Notes: a model not told the origin generated them from the letters alone. Positions 45,322 through 56,960 are shown, numbered from the stretch's first letter. The stretch is DNA of 64,000 nucleotides from Deroplatys truncata (GCA_030765065.1 CM060977.1:96427795-96491794); one strand, 5' to 3'. Translations and numbers: made by a program.

Positions 45322-46758
45322 TACTAACGTCAAAAAATTAAGCATAATCCATTAAACCGAGAAATAAAAGGGCAAAAGGTGAGCGAGCGCTTTTAAGCTT
45401 TATGGCAGCGTGTGCCTCACCTTACTTGAGCTATTTGCATAGGGAAGGGGTACTTTCATCTCCGAATAAATACATAACTCAAAGGTCAACAAAACCAGAG
45501 TAGAAGTGCAGCTCATTCGTTATTGTTCTTTCATTGTGGACAGAGAGTAGTTTCTTAGTAAAGTGTCTACATGGAAAGCAGCAACATGCAACAAGACGCC
45601 AAATGGACCCTGCTTTAAAGGGTAGAATAATCGGATGTTTAGAAGCAGGCCAGATACAAACCAAAATCCCTCGAGTCTTAAATGTGCCACAAAGTATATT
45701 TTCAAGGCTTTGGCGGCGGTTCCAAGACACAGAAGGTGTTCGTCATATGGCTGTACAAGGTCGCCCACGGATCACAACGACGCTACAGGACCGATATTTG
45801 ACCTTAAGAGCACGGCAACATCGGAGGATACCTGCAAGTCAACTGCCTTCCAAGCTTGCAGCCACCTCAGACGTTTGAGTTTCTAGTCAAACTGCATAAC
45901 AGAGATTCAGGGCAGTAGCTCTATATGCCATAAGTCCAGCAGTAAGTGTTCCACTCTTTCGAGTACACAAAAGGGTCCGTCAACATTGTACCTTGAATGA
46001 ATGGAGGAACGTGCAGTTTGACTAATGATCCTAGTCGCACAATAATCTGGAGAGAACGTGAAACCCGCTTTCATTCCACAAACATCGTGGAAAAGCGCCA
46101 ATATGGTGATGGTGGTGGTGATGTACTCGTGTGGGCAGGCACAAAATTCAGTGTAGACCTACAGATCTGCACATCTTCAATGTGGTATTGTGAATGCCCA
46201 GAGGTACAGAGACGAGGTATTGGAACCACATGTGCGACTTTTCAGAGTTGCAGTTTGTCTATGCTCAATCCTTATGGACGATAATAACGTCCGCATAGAG
46301 CTCATCGGTTACGACTATTTGAGGGGTAAGGTATCCAGCGCATGCACTGGTCACCGAGGCCCCCGGATATGAACCCTATACAGCATGCATGGGTTGCATT
46401 AGCAAGACGAGTTACAGCCCGCCAGCCTCCATAGAGGATACTTTCAGACCTCCGTACTGCCCTTCGTTCTTGAACCACCTCATAGAGAGCATGCCACGGC
46501 GCTGCGAGGCCTGTGTAGCCATGAGGGGTAACCACACCACATATTAACCGCTCAGCAACATGATTGTTGTTGTGGAAGCGATAAGTCTGATTTTGTAATT
46601 GTGTAAACATGTATCTTTAGACCACACTAAAACAAACTTGTCTAATATTTGTTAGTCTGTTGCATAAGAGATCATGAGTGATTCCTTGTAGAAGTTTTGT
46701 GCCATTTTATAGTTTGGTAACAAAATATTGAACTGTACTTAACTTTTGGGCACTAGTG
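45322..46758 (+). mobile_element. Tc1-family transposon
   Basis: Left end TACTAACGTCAAAAAATTAA and right end complement CACTAGTGCCCAAAAGTTAA form diverged terminal inverted repeats. TA follows the right end (46759-46760); the left flank reads CA. The element breaks the R1-Y motif AATGTGTAAT...TTTATTT. About 1440 bp. Confidence 0.8.
45534..46450 (+). pseudogene. Tc1 transposase, broken
   Basis: MDPALKGRIIGCLEAGQIQ, then SIFSRLWRRFQDTEGV and GRPRITTTLQDRYLTLRAR give the two HTH DNA-binding subdomains (45604-45830). The catalytic half continues LTNDPSRTIIWRERETRFHS (about 46018), GGGDVLVWAGTKFSVDLQ and MDDNNV (second Asp, about 46273). MHWSPRPPDMNPIQHAW near 46340-46400 is the region of the catalytic Glu, where the codon gives Gln. 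The stretch holding the first Asp (family FTDESRF) is deleted. Several frame changes and stops. Closest in character to Tc1 elements of arachnids and insects, from memory of the family. Confidence 0.8.
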
Positions 46759-46789
46759 TATTTATACAAAGGTTTATCTCGAGTACTAT

Positions 46790-47190
46790 GAGGACTGATC
46801 AACAAAGACTGAGACTGATTTTTTTTCACAGATGTTTTTTACTCCATTTCAATGTTTACGTGATCCTTTTCAAAGTAACCCCTTCCTACTTCAATGCACT
46901 TTTTATATCGTCTCTACCAGTCCTCGAACACATGATACAGTCCATTCTTTGTTTGATCCTTGAGGATCGTCTCATTTTTTTAGCGCTGCTTCAGAGTTCT
47001 CAAATCGAATGCCCCGGAGATTTGCCTTCAGTGACGGGAATAAAAACAATCACAGAGTATAAGATCGGGGCAGTAGACAAGTAATGATACATTTATACAA
47101 AAGCTGCGTTACTTGATTTGCGACGTGTGGTCGCGCGTTGTCATGATGTCATCCAGTCCGATGAAGTTCTGATCGTTTCCTTGCAATGTG
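46790..47190 (-). pseudogene. Mariner transposase C-terminal fragment
   Basis: Minus-strand pieces: HDNARPHV-like context near 47140, YCPDLILCDCF (last catalytic Asp) near 47080, LKANLRGIRFENSEAALKK near 47010, and GLYHVFED...KKCIEVGRGYFEKDHVNI near 46870-46930. Only the last third of a mariner gene remains, in several frames. Confidence 0.65.
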
Positions 47191-47425
47191 TTTCGGCATT
47201 ACTGACGTGTATACGCTGCTATAACAGTGGTATGAGGGGAAGCTACGTGCTGGTGAATCAATTTGTGATGTGAAATGCAGGCAGGGTCCACACAACAGAG
47301 CATTACTACCAACTTACCGATACCAGAGTGCTACCGCCAATGGACATTATACGTAAAATGTTTTCTGTTTTGTCAGAAGCTATCTCCCAAAATTTGTCTC
47401 TGTAATTTATTAACACCCTGTAGAT
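47191..47425 (-). repeat. End of an unclassified DNA transposon
   Basis: The minus strand starts ACAGGGTGTTAATAAATTAC and includes GGCGGTAGCACTCTGGTAT, a block I associate with terminal regions of arthropod DNA transposons. No partner end seen. Confidence 0.4.
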
Positions 47426-48197
47426 ACAAGAGCAGAAAATTGGAAAAGTTGTAGGATTGTCCCTCTCCTGACAGAAAGCGAATTACTGCTCCTTGTTGAG
47501 ACTCAAAACCACTGTAATACAACATAATTAATTCAGATTCTAAATTGCTTTCCAGTTTTGCGTATTACTGCAGTACGAATAGCAATTAAAATTGCCATGG
47601 AAGCTACAAAAAATGAATGATTGCCTCCACAGTCAATTTACTGAGGCAAACAATGAAACTTGTGGTAGTACTGAGCCTCCATCAAGGATAATGCTCCGAG
47701 TTGCCAACTTTGCGGCTGTTAACGAGTCGATACACGTGGTAACACTTGAACCGTGAAACTCAGGAACATGCAAATTTGAAATTCAACTACGCCTCTCTCC
47801 CTCCATTCCCGCTGTCCTTTTCATCGCTTCTCGCTCATTTGCAAGCTCTGTCCAAAAAACCATAAAGTGGCAATTCGCACACAGCTTTGTAGGACTGCAC
47901 ATAATGGGATCTGCAAAATACGTCCTGTATTTATTTGTATGTGCAGGCTGTATGGTTCTTTAATAGGTATGTGCGAGAAATTCAATACCAAGCGCTACTA
48001 ACGCTCACGTGAAATTCAGCTTAAAAAGTAAACACAAAAATCCACTGATGTATGCATTGACGTAACTTGAAACCTAATTAGGTGCCCTGTAGAGGGATTA
48101 ATAAACCAAATGAAAAGAGCTCTTGGTCATATACTGACAAAAAATAACACTGAGACATCAAAAAATGTTGGAAAGTAGCTTGCATATTTAATATAAA
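47426..48197. other. No gene seen
   Basis: Unclassified DNA, no supported features. Confidence 0.35.
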
Positions 48198-48246
48198 AAT
48201 CTGATGTGTTATATTCACATGAAGTTTTTATCCACTACGTTTATTG
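48198..48246 (-). repeat. R1 right-end fragment
   Basis: AAAATCTGATGTGTTATATTC and CACATGAAGTTTTTATCCAC are the reversed R1 terminus. Confidence 0.65.
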
Positions 48247-49916
48247 CCTTCTATACTCCGTATTTACAGTAAGTAGAGGCAGTATTGTATTCCATCCTAA
48301 AGTTCGATGTCAACATTTTGGAAATACACGTTTTGAAGTTCACTGAAACAAAAAAGAAGTTTTAGAAATAGCTCCATAAGTGTTTAAACATCATAAATAA
48401 AAAACAAAAAATCGGTAATACCACCATTTATGTTTAAATTTTGAACTTAAAAGAATACGAAAAAGCATTATGAACAATCCCAGCCCCACAATAAACTCCA
48501 CTTTACATGGAATATTTGTGGAAGTTTTAAATGTTTACTTTCTCTACTACGTATAGCAAGTAGGGAAAATTTCGATACCGAGATTTCAATGGAAATATAT
48601 GCTTTTAGGTGCCCTGAATCCAAATAAAGCATTTTTGGAAACAACTCTTTGTGTCTGTCTTTGAACAGTATAATTCAAAAACGAAAAGTCTGTCAAACAA
48701 ACTTGGTATTTGAGTTTAGTATCTTCCAAAAAGGCTACACAAAGCCAAGAAAATCCCCATCCCACACTACCGGTTCCATGGAACATTTTTAGTCAATTCT
48801 GATTTTCTCAAAAACGGCTATAACGATTTAGATTAAAACATAAATATTTTAATACTAAACACTGAAGCATATTAAATATGTTTAAGATATTCTCATGGCA
48901 AATGAAATGTACATTCTGAATTTTTTGGGAATGTTCCCAAAGTCCTCTTCATTCTGAGTGACTTTCGCATAACTGATAAACGTAAGGCATAGACAAAATG
49001 TTACTACACAAAAAATGTTGATCTTATTAAAACCCACATTTTATGTCACTTTTTGCCCAGTGAACTATTTCCAAGATATTCCTTATTATTTGTTGGAATT
49101 GTCCAATATACTTTTTCTCAAAAGGGTATTCGTTATTCGTTTTTTTTTATGTCCTGGACATGCAAAGAGAATGGAATGCTTCACATAGTAACCGGAACTT
49201 AAAAGATCTAACTATCCCTTAACGCCGGTCATATTCCCCTTGCACCTACAAGAAAGTTGGCAATAAACATTTATCTCGATTAACATGAAATAGTTGGAGA
49301 ATAAGCGTTTGTAGAAATAGTCTTACAAGAGTACAGCATGTGAGTGCGACACATGAAATGTTTTAAAAAATTGTTCTAAGAATTTTGATAAAATACCATA
49401 TATTAAAAATATTTAAATAATAAAATGTATATCTTGATCTTTCTGGGAATAGCCTCTGAAATCCTCTTCATTCTGAAGAATTTTTTATCATGCTGTATAA
49501 CTGCTAAACGTTAAGCCATAGACAAATACGTACTACACAAAAAATATAGACTGCTTTAGAGCACACAATTTAATTGAAATAGCTTTATTGTTACACAGCA
49601 ATTCCGGTATACTCGTTATTAATGGTTCGAATCGTTCAATACCTTCTCATTCCTTTTAAGTCCTGTCGATTTTTACCTGTTTCTCGCGATTGCATGTAAA
49701 GAGTATGGAATTTTAAGGTCAGGTTAAAACGTCCAGGTCTTCAGATTTGGCTATGGCGTTTCCCTTTGTATCTATAACGAAATGTGTATGTAGCTGTTTC
49801 TGAAAAAAATCAATTAAAGTGAAGTAGTAGGAAAATAAACTTTCGTAAAAGTAATTTGTCTGCTCACTAATAAGCGTGGTAGTGTAAAGGAAGTCATGTG
49901 AATGTAAAACATCACA
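48247..49916 (+). mobile_element. R1-Y outer copy, split by an R1-X
   Basis: The left part 48247-48536 (ATTCCATCCTAAAGTTCGA to GAAGTTTTAAATGTTT) and right part 49359-49916 (TTTTAAAAAATTGTTCTAAG to AAGTCATGTGAATGTAAAAC, ATCACA) are collinear. Confidence 0.8.
48537..49358 (+). mobile_element. R1-X inner copy
   Basis: ACTTTCTCTACTACGTATAG to GAGTGCGACACATGAAA. It is inserted in the T-run of the outer copy's GATTTTTTAAAAATGGC motif, a different internal T-run from the one used at 6578 and 36224. Confidence 0.8.
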
Positions 49917-50384
49917 TTTGTAGAAAAAGATCCGTGCGTATATAAATCTATGTGTCCGTGAACAGCATAGCTCCAAAACAAAAGGTTGGTTAAATATGAA
50001 ACCTTGCATTTAAATTCATAACCTTCCAGGGATGCAACACAGGGAAATATAACACCCCAAACTATTTTCTCAAAAATGGCACCAAATATTTTGATTAAAA
50101 TAAGATTAAGCTATTTTCAATATGAAGTAAGTCTAGAATTTTCTCGGAGCCTCTGAAGTCCTGTTTCTGTACCGATTTTATATACTTGGTAAGTCGTAAG
50201 GGATGGACAAAATCGTATTTCACAAAAAATGAAGATCACGTCAAAGCGTATTAGTTTAGACGCAAAAAAAATTATTTGCAGCATTAACCATATCTGAGAT
50301 GCCCTTTGCTTTTGGTTTGACCTTTCAGATAATTTATAGTTTAAATGCTGCAAATAGCTACTCTATACTTCTCTCTCTCTCTCT

Positions 50385-50431
<47 letters not shown>

Positions 50432-50600
50432 GTCTTGCTTTCTTTCTTTCCTTCCTTTTCGTGTTCATGTAAATAGAACAGAATTTCAGACATCGCATCC
50501 TTACTCCATGCATTAACAAGAACTCAAAGAGTAGGCCTTTGTAGGAATAGTTGTTAGAAGAGTGGGTAAAGAAAGCCATATAAGTGCAACACGTTGCATG
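49917..50600 (+). mobile_element. R1-X, left end missing
   Basis: From GTAGAAAAAGATCCGTGCG through GTGTCCGTGAACAGCATAGC to GGGTAAAGAAAGCCATATAA and CACGTTGCA. A CTTT microsatellite interrupts it. Confidence 0.75.
50368..50457. repeat. (CT)n/(CTTT)n microsatellite
   Basis: CT repeats pass into about thirteen CTTT units with a few interruptions. The Arg/Lys/Glu-rich minus-strand frame here is only its translation. Confidence 0.9.
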
Positions 50601-50609
50601 TTTTTATAT

Positions 50610-50815
50610 AGGTTCTACAAACTATTTTCATTTTAATACAAACGAGACAAACGTTTGCAGAAATAGTATCATTACATATTTTATTTTTGGGTATAAGGAG
50701 GTTAGGGGAATCCGATTCGATAGTTACATCCCTAAATGCGGCTTACTATTATCTGGCCTTTAAATTCTATACTGTTTCCATGATATCGCGAGAAACAACT
50801 GAATAGCAACAGCAC
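50610..50815 (-). repeat. R1-Y right-half fragment
   Basis: GACAAACGTTTGCAGAAATAG, CTGGCCTTTAAATTCTATAC and GATATCGCGAGAAACAACTG mark it. Confidence 0.75.
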
Positions 50816-50929
50816 AAAGGCTTATTGTTCTATGTACTTCTTGTTAATACAGATAAACGTTCATTTATATTTACAGGTTTTGTTGTAGGTATAAGAAGAA
50901 TACAGTAGGCTATAGATGGAATCAAAATA

Positions 50930-51688
50930 TAAACATTTGCACAAATTATCTTATTGTTAATATCCTTTTAGGTGTAAGGGTAATACGGTAAACTTTAAGC
51001 GACATTCAAATCTTTTAAGAGCTGGTTGCTATGTGGAGCATTCCATTTTTTTGTATGTCCAGAACATAAAAAAAAACGAATAACGAATTCCCATTTGAGA
51101 AAAAGTGTAAGTATTGGAAAATTCAAACAAATAATAAGGAATATTTCGGAAATGGTACACTCGACAAAACATATATATGACATAATTTGTGTGTTTTAAT
51201 GAGATCTGTATATTTTTTACAGTAAAATTTTGTCAATACTTACAGTTTGCCGGTTATGTGAAGGTTATTCAGAATGAAGAGTACATTTGGGGAAATTCCC
51301 AGAAAATTCAAGATATACGTTTTATTTGTGATGAAAACGTCTCAAACAGGTGATATTTGAATCGAAAACGTTAGAATCACTTTGGAAAAGTCAAAGTTTC
51401 ATGAAATGTTTCATAAAAAGCGTAAGCTGTGGTGAAAGGATTTTCTTGAAAATTTTCGTGTCGCATCTTTGAAAGATACGGAACCCAAGTAACAAATTTG
51501 GAACTTATCCGAGACCGTTTTTGAGTTAATGCTGTTCACAGAGACACAGACACACAAACATACACTCGGACCTTTTTCTAATAAATACTTTTTTTTTCAG
51601 GAGTCCTCAAAACATGTATTTCCGGTGAAATCTCAGTACTGAATTTTTGGGTGGAATGTAATACTTCTGTTTAGTATAAATAGAAGAG
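50930..51688 (-). mobile_element. R1-X, right terminus missing
   Basis: AAGAGCTGGTTGCTATGTGG to GTTTAGTATAAATAGAAGAG. The (CA)n part and TTTTTTTTTCAGGAGTCCTC are near 51540-51605. Confidence 0.8.
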
Positions 51689-51690
51689 AA

Positions 51691-52399
51691 AGTAAAGTAA
51701 CCTGATGTGCTTCACTCACATGACTTTCTCTGTTCTTGTATATAGTATTCTTACAAACGTTTATTCTTCATCTACTTCATGTTAATCGAGATAAACATTT
51801 GCAGAACCTACCTTATTGCTAATTTTCTTGTAGGTGCAAGCGAAATATGGTAGGCTTTAAGCGATACTCAAATCTTTTAAGAGCAGGTTGCTATGTGGAG
51901 CATTCCATTCTCTTTGTACATCCAGGACATAAAAGAAAGCATAACAAATTATCATTTGAGAAAAAATTCAAACAAATAACGAGAAATTTCTCGGAAATCG
52001 TTCACTCCACAAATAATGTATACGACATAAGTTGGTGTATTAACGCGCAATACATTTTTTGTGTAGAAAAACTTTGTCTATCTCTTATGGTGTACCAGTT
52101 ATGCAAAATACCATGTCCTTTTAGGGACATTCCCAGAGAATTCAAGATATACATTTTATTTGTCATGAACGTATCTTAAATATATGATACTTTTATCAAA
52201 ATCTTCATACCACATCTTTGAATACTGAAGCTAAACACCAGGTTTGGTATTTATTCAACTGTTAATTTCTGAGTTATGCTGTTCACAGACACACAAACAC
52301 ACACACGGACATGTTTCCAAAGTACTTTTTTTGGATTCAGGAGGCCACAAAAGATACATTTATGGTGAAATCTCGGTATCTAATTTTTTGGTGGAATGC
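51691..52399 (-). mobile_element. R1-X ending in a poly-A run
   Basis: Starts CCTGATGTGCTTCACTCACA. It ends at TTTTTTGGTGGAATGC, where the last ~45 bp of R1 are replaced by 25 A. Confidence 0.8.
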
Positions 52400-52424
52400 A
52401 AAAAAAAAAAAAAAAAAAAAAAAA
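52400..52424. repeat. 25-A homopolymer at an R1/R1 junction
   Basis: An uninterrupted A-run between two same-orientation R1-X copies; the next copy starts directly after it (TCTCATGTGTTGCACTCACA). Confidence 0.9.
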
Positions 52425-52657
52425 TCTCATGTGTTGCACTCACATAACTTTCCCTACTCTTGTACAAACTATTTTTACAAACGCTTATTTTCCATCTACT
52501 TCATATTAATCGAGATAAACATTTGCAAACTCTATCTTATTGCCAATTTCCTTGTAGGTACATGGGGAATATGGTAGGTTTTAAGCGATAGTCAAATCTT
52601 TTAAGAACTGGTTGCTATGTGGAGCATTACGTTCTGTTTGTATGTTCAGGACATAAA
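52425..52657 (-). repeat. R1-X right-half fragment
   Basis: TCTCATGTGTTGCACTCACA to TGTATGTTCAGGACATAAAA, then an abrupt switch to the opposite orientation. Confidence 0.8.
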
Positions 52658-53275
52658 AACATAAAGCATTTTTGGAAACATGTCCTTGCGTATGCCTTGT
52701 GTGTCTGTGTTGTGTCTGTCCGTGAACAGCATAAAAACGAAAAGTCGGATAAACAAATTGGTATTTAGGTTTAATATGTTCCAGGGATGCGACATAAAAG
52801 TTTTCAAGAAAATCCCCCACCCCAAAATCACCCCTTACATGGAACATTTTTCGAAAGTTTTTATTTTCTCAAAAACGGCAGTAACGATTTTGATTAAAGT
52901 ATCCTATGTTTAAGATATTTTTATGGCAAATAATACTATAGCTTGAATTTTCTGGGGATGTCCTCTTCATTCTGAACGACTTTTGCATAACTGGTAAACC
53001 GCAAGAGATAGACAAAATTTTACTACAAAAAATGTAGATTCCGTTAAAATACACAATATATGTCATAAACATTTTGTTTTGTAAAACAAACCATTTTCTA
53101 GATACTCCTTGTTATTTCTTTAAACTTTCTGATACTTACACTTCTTCTCAACTGAGAATTCGTTGTTCTTCTTTATGTTCTTGACATGCAAAGAGAATTA
53201 CATTTTACACATAGCGACCAGTTCTAAAAATATTTGACTATCGCTTAAGGCCTACTATGTTCCCCTTGTTTTGTA
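52658..53275 (+). mobile_element. R1-X, both ends missing
   Basis: AGCATTTTTGGAAACATGTC through GTGTCTGTCCGTGAACAGC to GGCCTACTATGTTCCCCTTG. Forms an inverted pair with the following copy. Confidence 0.8.
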
Positions 53276-53289
53276 TTTGCAAGGGCAAT

Positions 53290-54028
53290 ATAGAAATACA
53301 TTAGCGTTTAAGCATAGACATATATCTTAATAGCTGGTTGCTATGTGCAGCACCATTCTCTTTGCCACAGATTAATACTCTTAGCATACCCAAGACAAAA
53401 AAAATGAATAACGAATTCCCATTTTAGAAAAAGTGTAAGTTTTGGAAAATTTAAGGGAATAACAAGCAATATCTCGAAAATGGTTCACTGAAAAAAAAAA
53501 TGTATATGCAATAAGTTGTGCATTTTAATGCGATCTACATTTTTTGTATAGTAAAATGCTGTCTATCTCTTATGGTTTACCAGTTATACAAAAGTCGTTC
53601 ACAATGAAGAATATTTTTGGAGACATTCTCAGAAAATTCGAGATATACATTTCATTTGTCATGAAAATATCTTAAACATATGATGTTTTAATCAAAATCG
53701 TTAGAGCCATTTTTAAGAAAATTAAAATTTTCGAAAAATGTTCCATGTAAGGAGTAATCTGGGGTAGGGGAGTTTCTTGAAAACCTTCGTGTCGCATCTC
53801 TGGAAGATACTGAATCTAAATACCACGTTTGGTGTTTATCCGACTGTTCGTTTCTGAGTTATGCTGTTCATAGGCACAGACACACAAACACACACGGACA
53901 TGTTTCCAAATTTTTGGGGGGATTCAAGGGGTCTCAAAACATGTATTTCCGGTGAAATATTGGTATCAAAGTTTTGGGTGGAATACAATACTTCCCCTAC
54001 TTACTATACGTAGTATTCAAAGTAAAAA
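53290..54028 (-). mobile_element. R1-X, right terminus missing
   Basis: From AGCTGGTTGCTATGTGCAGC to TACTATACGTAGTATTCAAAG, i.e. complete at the R1 left end. The shared variant segment CCACAGATTAATACTC is also present in the 36224 copy, pointing to a common source. Confidence 0.8.
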
Positions 54029-54570
54029 AGCTTGATTAAGTACTGAATCCGCAATAGTGAATGGTGCTTCATAATATTCATATAATTGTAAGGCAGCAAA
54101 ACAAATATCTAAAATGATAGTAAACATTCATTCTTTGGCTGTTCAATTTCCCCGTCACTTCATACCTTCGTGAGGTAGCCTCTTCTTTCTTACGGTTTGT
54201 TTCATTTGGAAGTTGAACAAAATATCCCTTCAAGCCCTCACTCCTTGGCAATACTAACTGTAGGTCACAGTTGCCGTCACCAATTCGCTCCGAGAAGTGA
54301 CCTCATTTCACTAGAAACTCATCCGCAGTTCGCTCGCTCACTGACTGACTGACCCCGCGAGACTAACCAGTGTCAATCTATCACAGAACATTCTAGAAAT
54401 ACGTCTACCCCCGTTCTGGAGGCAGGGGGAAGAAACTTCCAGGATCACGATAACACTCCCAGGGTATACGCTGGCGAGCCCTACTTATCGTTGTTTATTC
54501 CGACCGGTCGGCGCAGACTTTCAAACAGCTTTGCATCATAGATGCTGCGTTACAAAACAGTATTAAAATA
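54029..54570. other. GC-richer unclassified insert, possible solo LTR
   Basis: About 540 bp lying between two R1 pieces, with CpG-rich blocks (GTTCGCTCGCTCACTGACTG, CGACCGGTCGGCGCAG). TG- and CA-type ends can be picked, but no duplication was found, so LTR origin is unproven. No coding motif. Confidence 0.35.
54386..54398. promoter_or_regulatory. Heat-shock-element-like motif
   Basis: GAACATTCTAGAA contains three alternating GAA/TTC units with the correct 5-bp period of an HSF-binding site. Chance occurrence in AT-rich DNA is possible; no linked gene. Confidence 0.3.
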
Positions 54571-54862
54571 AAAATAGTTAGAGTTAGTTTTGGGAAAATA
54601 ACAAGTTTGGAAACAGGTTTAATGCGAAGGAGAGCTTTGGGGTGGGCGAATTTTCTTGAAAATCTTCGACGCATTCTTTGAAGACACTGAACTTGGATAT
54701 AAGGCTTGGTATTTAAGCCCTTTTAGTTTTTTAGTTTGCTGTTCACTGGTAGACACAAATACGCAGACACGGAATTTTCTTCCAAAAATTATGTTTTCTT
54801 CAAAACGTGTATTTCTGGTGAAAACTTGGTATAGTATTTTTGGTGGAAAACAGTACTTCTGG
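54571..54862 (-). repeat. R1 left-half fragment
   Basis: GGGGTGGGCGAATTTTCTTG, GGCTTGGTATTTAAGCCC and TTTCTGGTGAAAACTTGG show it. Confidence 0.75.
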
Positions 54863-55689
54863 TTACAAAAATTCTATTTATAATAATGTTTGTAGTTATT
54901 TTATTTAAAACCCATAAAATGTGGTTACTCCTTTTCACCTCTCTCTTTCTGCTCATATACATATAGAAAAGCAGAAACGACGCCCCACAAGTAAGCCAAA
55001 GTGCGGAATGGAGAGAAACAGAAACAGATGGCATTAGGAGGATTGAGTGTTTTTCTTTTCACGTGGAGTTTTGTAGATCCTCCTGGGAAATGGAGGATAA
55101 AACGGGTTGTATTACCGCCCAGGGGTCAGCGTTTGCGGCAAGAGTATCGCATATAACCGATCCCATCCCCCAGGTGATTTGTGGCTTCTGCTCACACTGC
55201 CATCCCAGAGAAGCGTTTGTTCTCCGCAACACACAAATATTCCCGATAGATGCTATGCTCAAGGCTTGATCACAATAGTAAGGTAGGTCTTAAATTATTA
55301 TTTAAGTCTTATCAAAGTGATTCAAGATATGAAACTCGACAAACAGATAAAAATTATATGATGCCGAATTAGGACTATGGAATGGATTTTCTGAAGTACA
55401 CTCTACCACGTACACTCGAGTGCACGAAATCGTGCTCATACATTGCTTAGTGGTTTATGTTGATAAGGAAGCCTTTGACACACCCTTACCTGCTTCTAGC
55501 ACTCCACTTAAAGTATCTTACTTCCCCCCGTGTTAAAATGTAATGTTGTGATGCTATCCTTTTGACATCGAACCAATACGAGACGGGCTCATCCAGGTGT
55601 TGTTGTGGACCGTCGTTGCGAAGTACGCCTTCCAGCCATTCAAGTGAAATGTTTCTACTCCTCCCATTTTCACCGAAATAGGTGGTGCC
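54863..55689. other. No confirmed gene; GC-rich frame at 55059-55262
   Basis: A GC-richer island near 55050-55270 is open on both strands (68 codons plus, 67 codons minus). The minus-strand product (GNICVLRRTNASLGWQCEQK) has a balanced composition, but I recognise no family. It could be an exon scrap or part of a mobile element. Confidence 0.3.
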
Positions 55690-56000
55690 ATAGTAACATT
55701 ATAACTTGCATTCGGAAGGTCTCCGGTTCGATTTACAGCGACTGTTCACTAGGACAGTGGGGTTTTCGTGGTTTCCCCGGATCAGCAGGAGAATGCTGGG
55801 GGTGAGAGGTTCATCTTCTACCAGGAATCTCGTGCCCCTCATTTCCTGTACACTTTATCTTCCTTCTCAACTGTTTCGGGATTGTAGGATCAGGCCATGG
55901 TGTTCGTGGGTTGCAGCTGGGCGGTGGATGTGCACTCTGTAGAGGTTTCTTCCCTTGCGGCGTTGTGGGACAGTTAAGTCTCGCCTCTGATGCTTGAGCC
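55690..56000 (+). mobile_element. tRNA-derived SINE-like repeat
   Basis: GCATTCGGAAGGTCTCCGG followed by TTCGATT (B-box-like), then GTTTTCGTGGTTTCCCC and a long GC-rich body. Same layout as the repeats near 24541 and 25690. The A-box half is not clear. Confidence 0.45.
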
Positions 56001-56409
56001 CATCTTCAACCGAATCTGTTCGCCATCAGGTCTCTCACTTCATCTCTCCCACCCAGGGGTCACGATAAAAACAAAATCACCGTTGCGGCCTATTTGCCGT
56101 GCTCTGTCCCATTGAAGGGGCCCTCCACTCGTCCGTTGCTTTACCTTCCCTTTTTGACGCTACATAGACCTGAACATTATTCATAAGCTGGTGTAGGTGT
56201 GTGTTTGTGTCCGTGTGTGTCGGACTTGAATTCAACAAATAAGAGAATGTAAAACTCAGGGATGGTGTGGAACACAGATGATAAGGAGTTTCTGTAAAAA
56301 TTAAATAAATTAAAACACTATAGGTAAACGAAAGTATCGGTACCTTTCCGAGCACTTGACTGTACCTAATAGGTACATGACTTAATGCATTCTAACAAAA
56401 AATTAAATA
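56001..56409. other. No gene seen
   Basis: The continuation may belong to the SINE-like body; a (GT)n tract lies at 56197-56220. The minus-strand frame 56077-56355 has no motif. Confidence 0.35.
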
Positions 56410-56960
56410 TAGGTATTTCATCTCAACTACACATTTTGAGCCCATTGTTTATAAAATATTTATGTTGATCTTCTTAGAAAATATTGTGTGTGTGAATAGT
56501 ATATTTCGAAAACGAAAAGTCCAAACAATACCAAACTTGTAATTAAGCTTAGTACCTTCCATAGAGCTCAAAATACATTTTAAATACATTTACCCTATTT
56601 TATGTTTCCTCAAAAATGACTGAGGTTTTTATTAAATTACCACATGTTTAATAAAGTTACATGATAAATAAAATGCATATTTTAAATTTTCTGGAAAGAA
56701 CATCGAAGGTCCTTTGATTCTAAATTACCTTTTTTATGATTTGTAAACCATTCACAAAATAATGCAGATCTCGTTAAACATCAACCTGTCAAAGTTTTCT
56801 ATAGCGTTAACAATTTCCGCGGTATTCGTTTTTTGAGTTTTCAACTGCTTAATTTTTTTAAAGCATAAGTCCCTATTCATTTTTTCTCAAGAACATGTAA
56901 AGACCATGGAATTTCAAAGCCATCAATAGCCGTCGCTTTACCTACTGCATCGTACAACAA
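56410..56960 (+). mobile_element. R1-X, highly diverged
   Basis: TGTGTGTGTGAATAGTATAT, CAATACCAAACTTGTAATT and CATGTAAAGACCATGGAATT follow R1 order with many differences, so this is one of the oldest copies. Confidence 0.7.

Larger units (their letters stand above)
44258..46785 (+). mobile_element. R1-Y split by an unknown insert and a Tc1 element
   Basis: The left end TACCACACTCTCTACCAAG is followed by ATTCCAGCCAAAAATTCGA and GTGTGTGTATGTGTCTGTG. The Y right half reaches about 44936 (CAGGTTTTCTGTATCC), resumes at about 45286 (CTTGTACCTAAAACGAAATG) up to 45321, and continues at 46759 (TATTTATACAAAGGTTTATC). The last ~80 bp are missing. Confidence 0.7.

Noticed and set aside
50358-50579. Arg/Lys/Glu-rich minus-strand frame
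   Set aside because: Translation of the (CTTT)n microsatellite.
54029-54570. Solo LTR call
   Set aside because: No target duplication or related copy was found in the window; kept only as a possibility.
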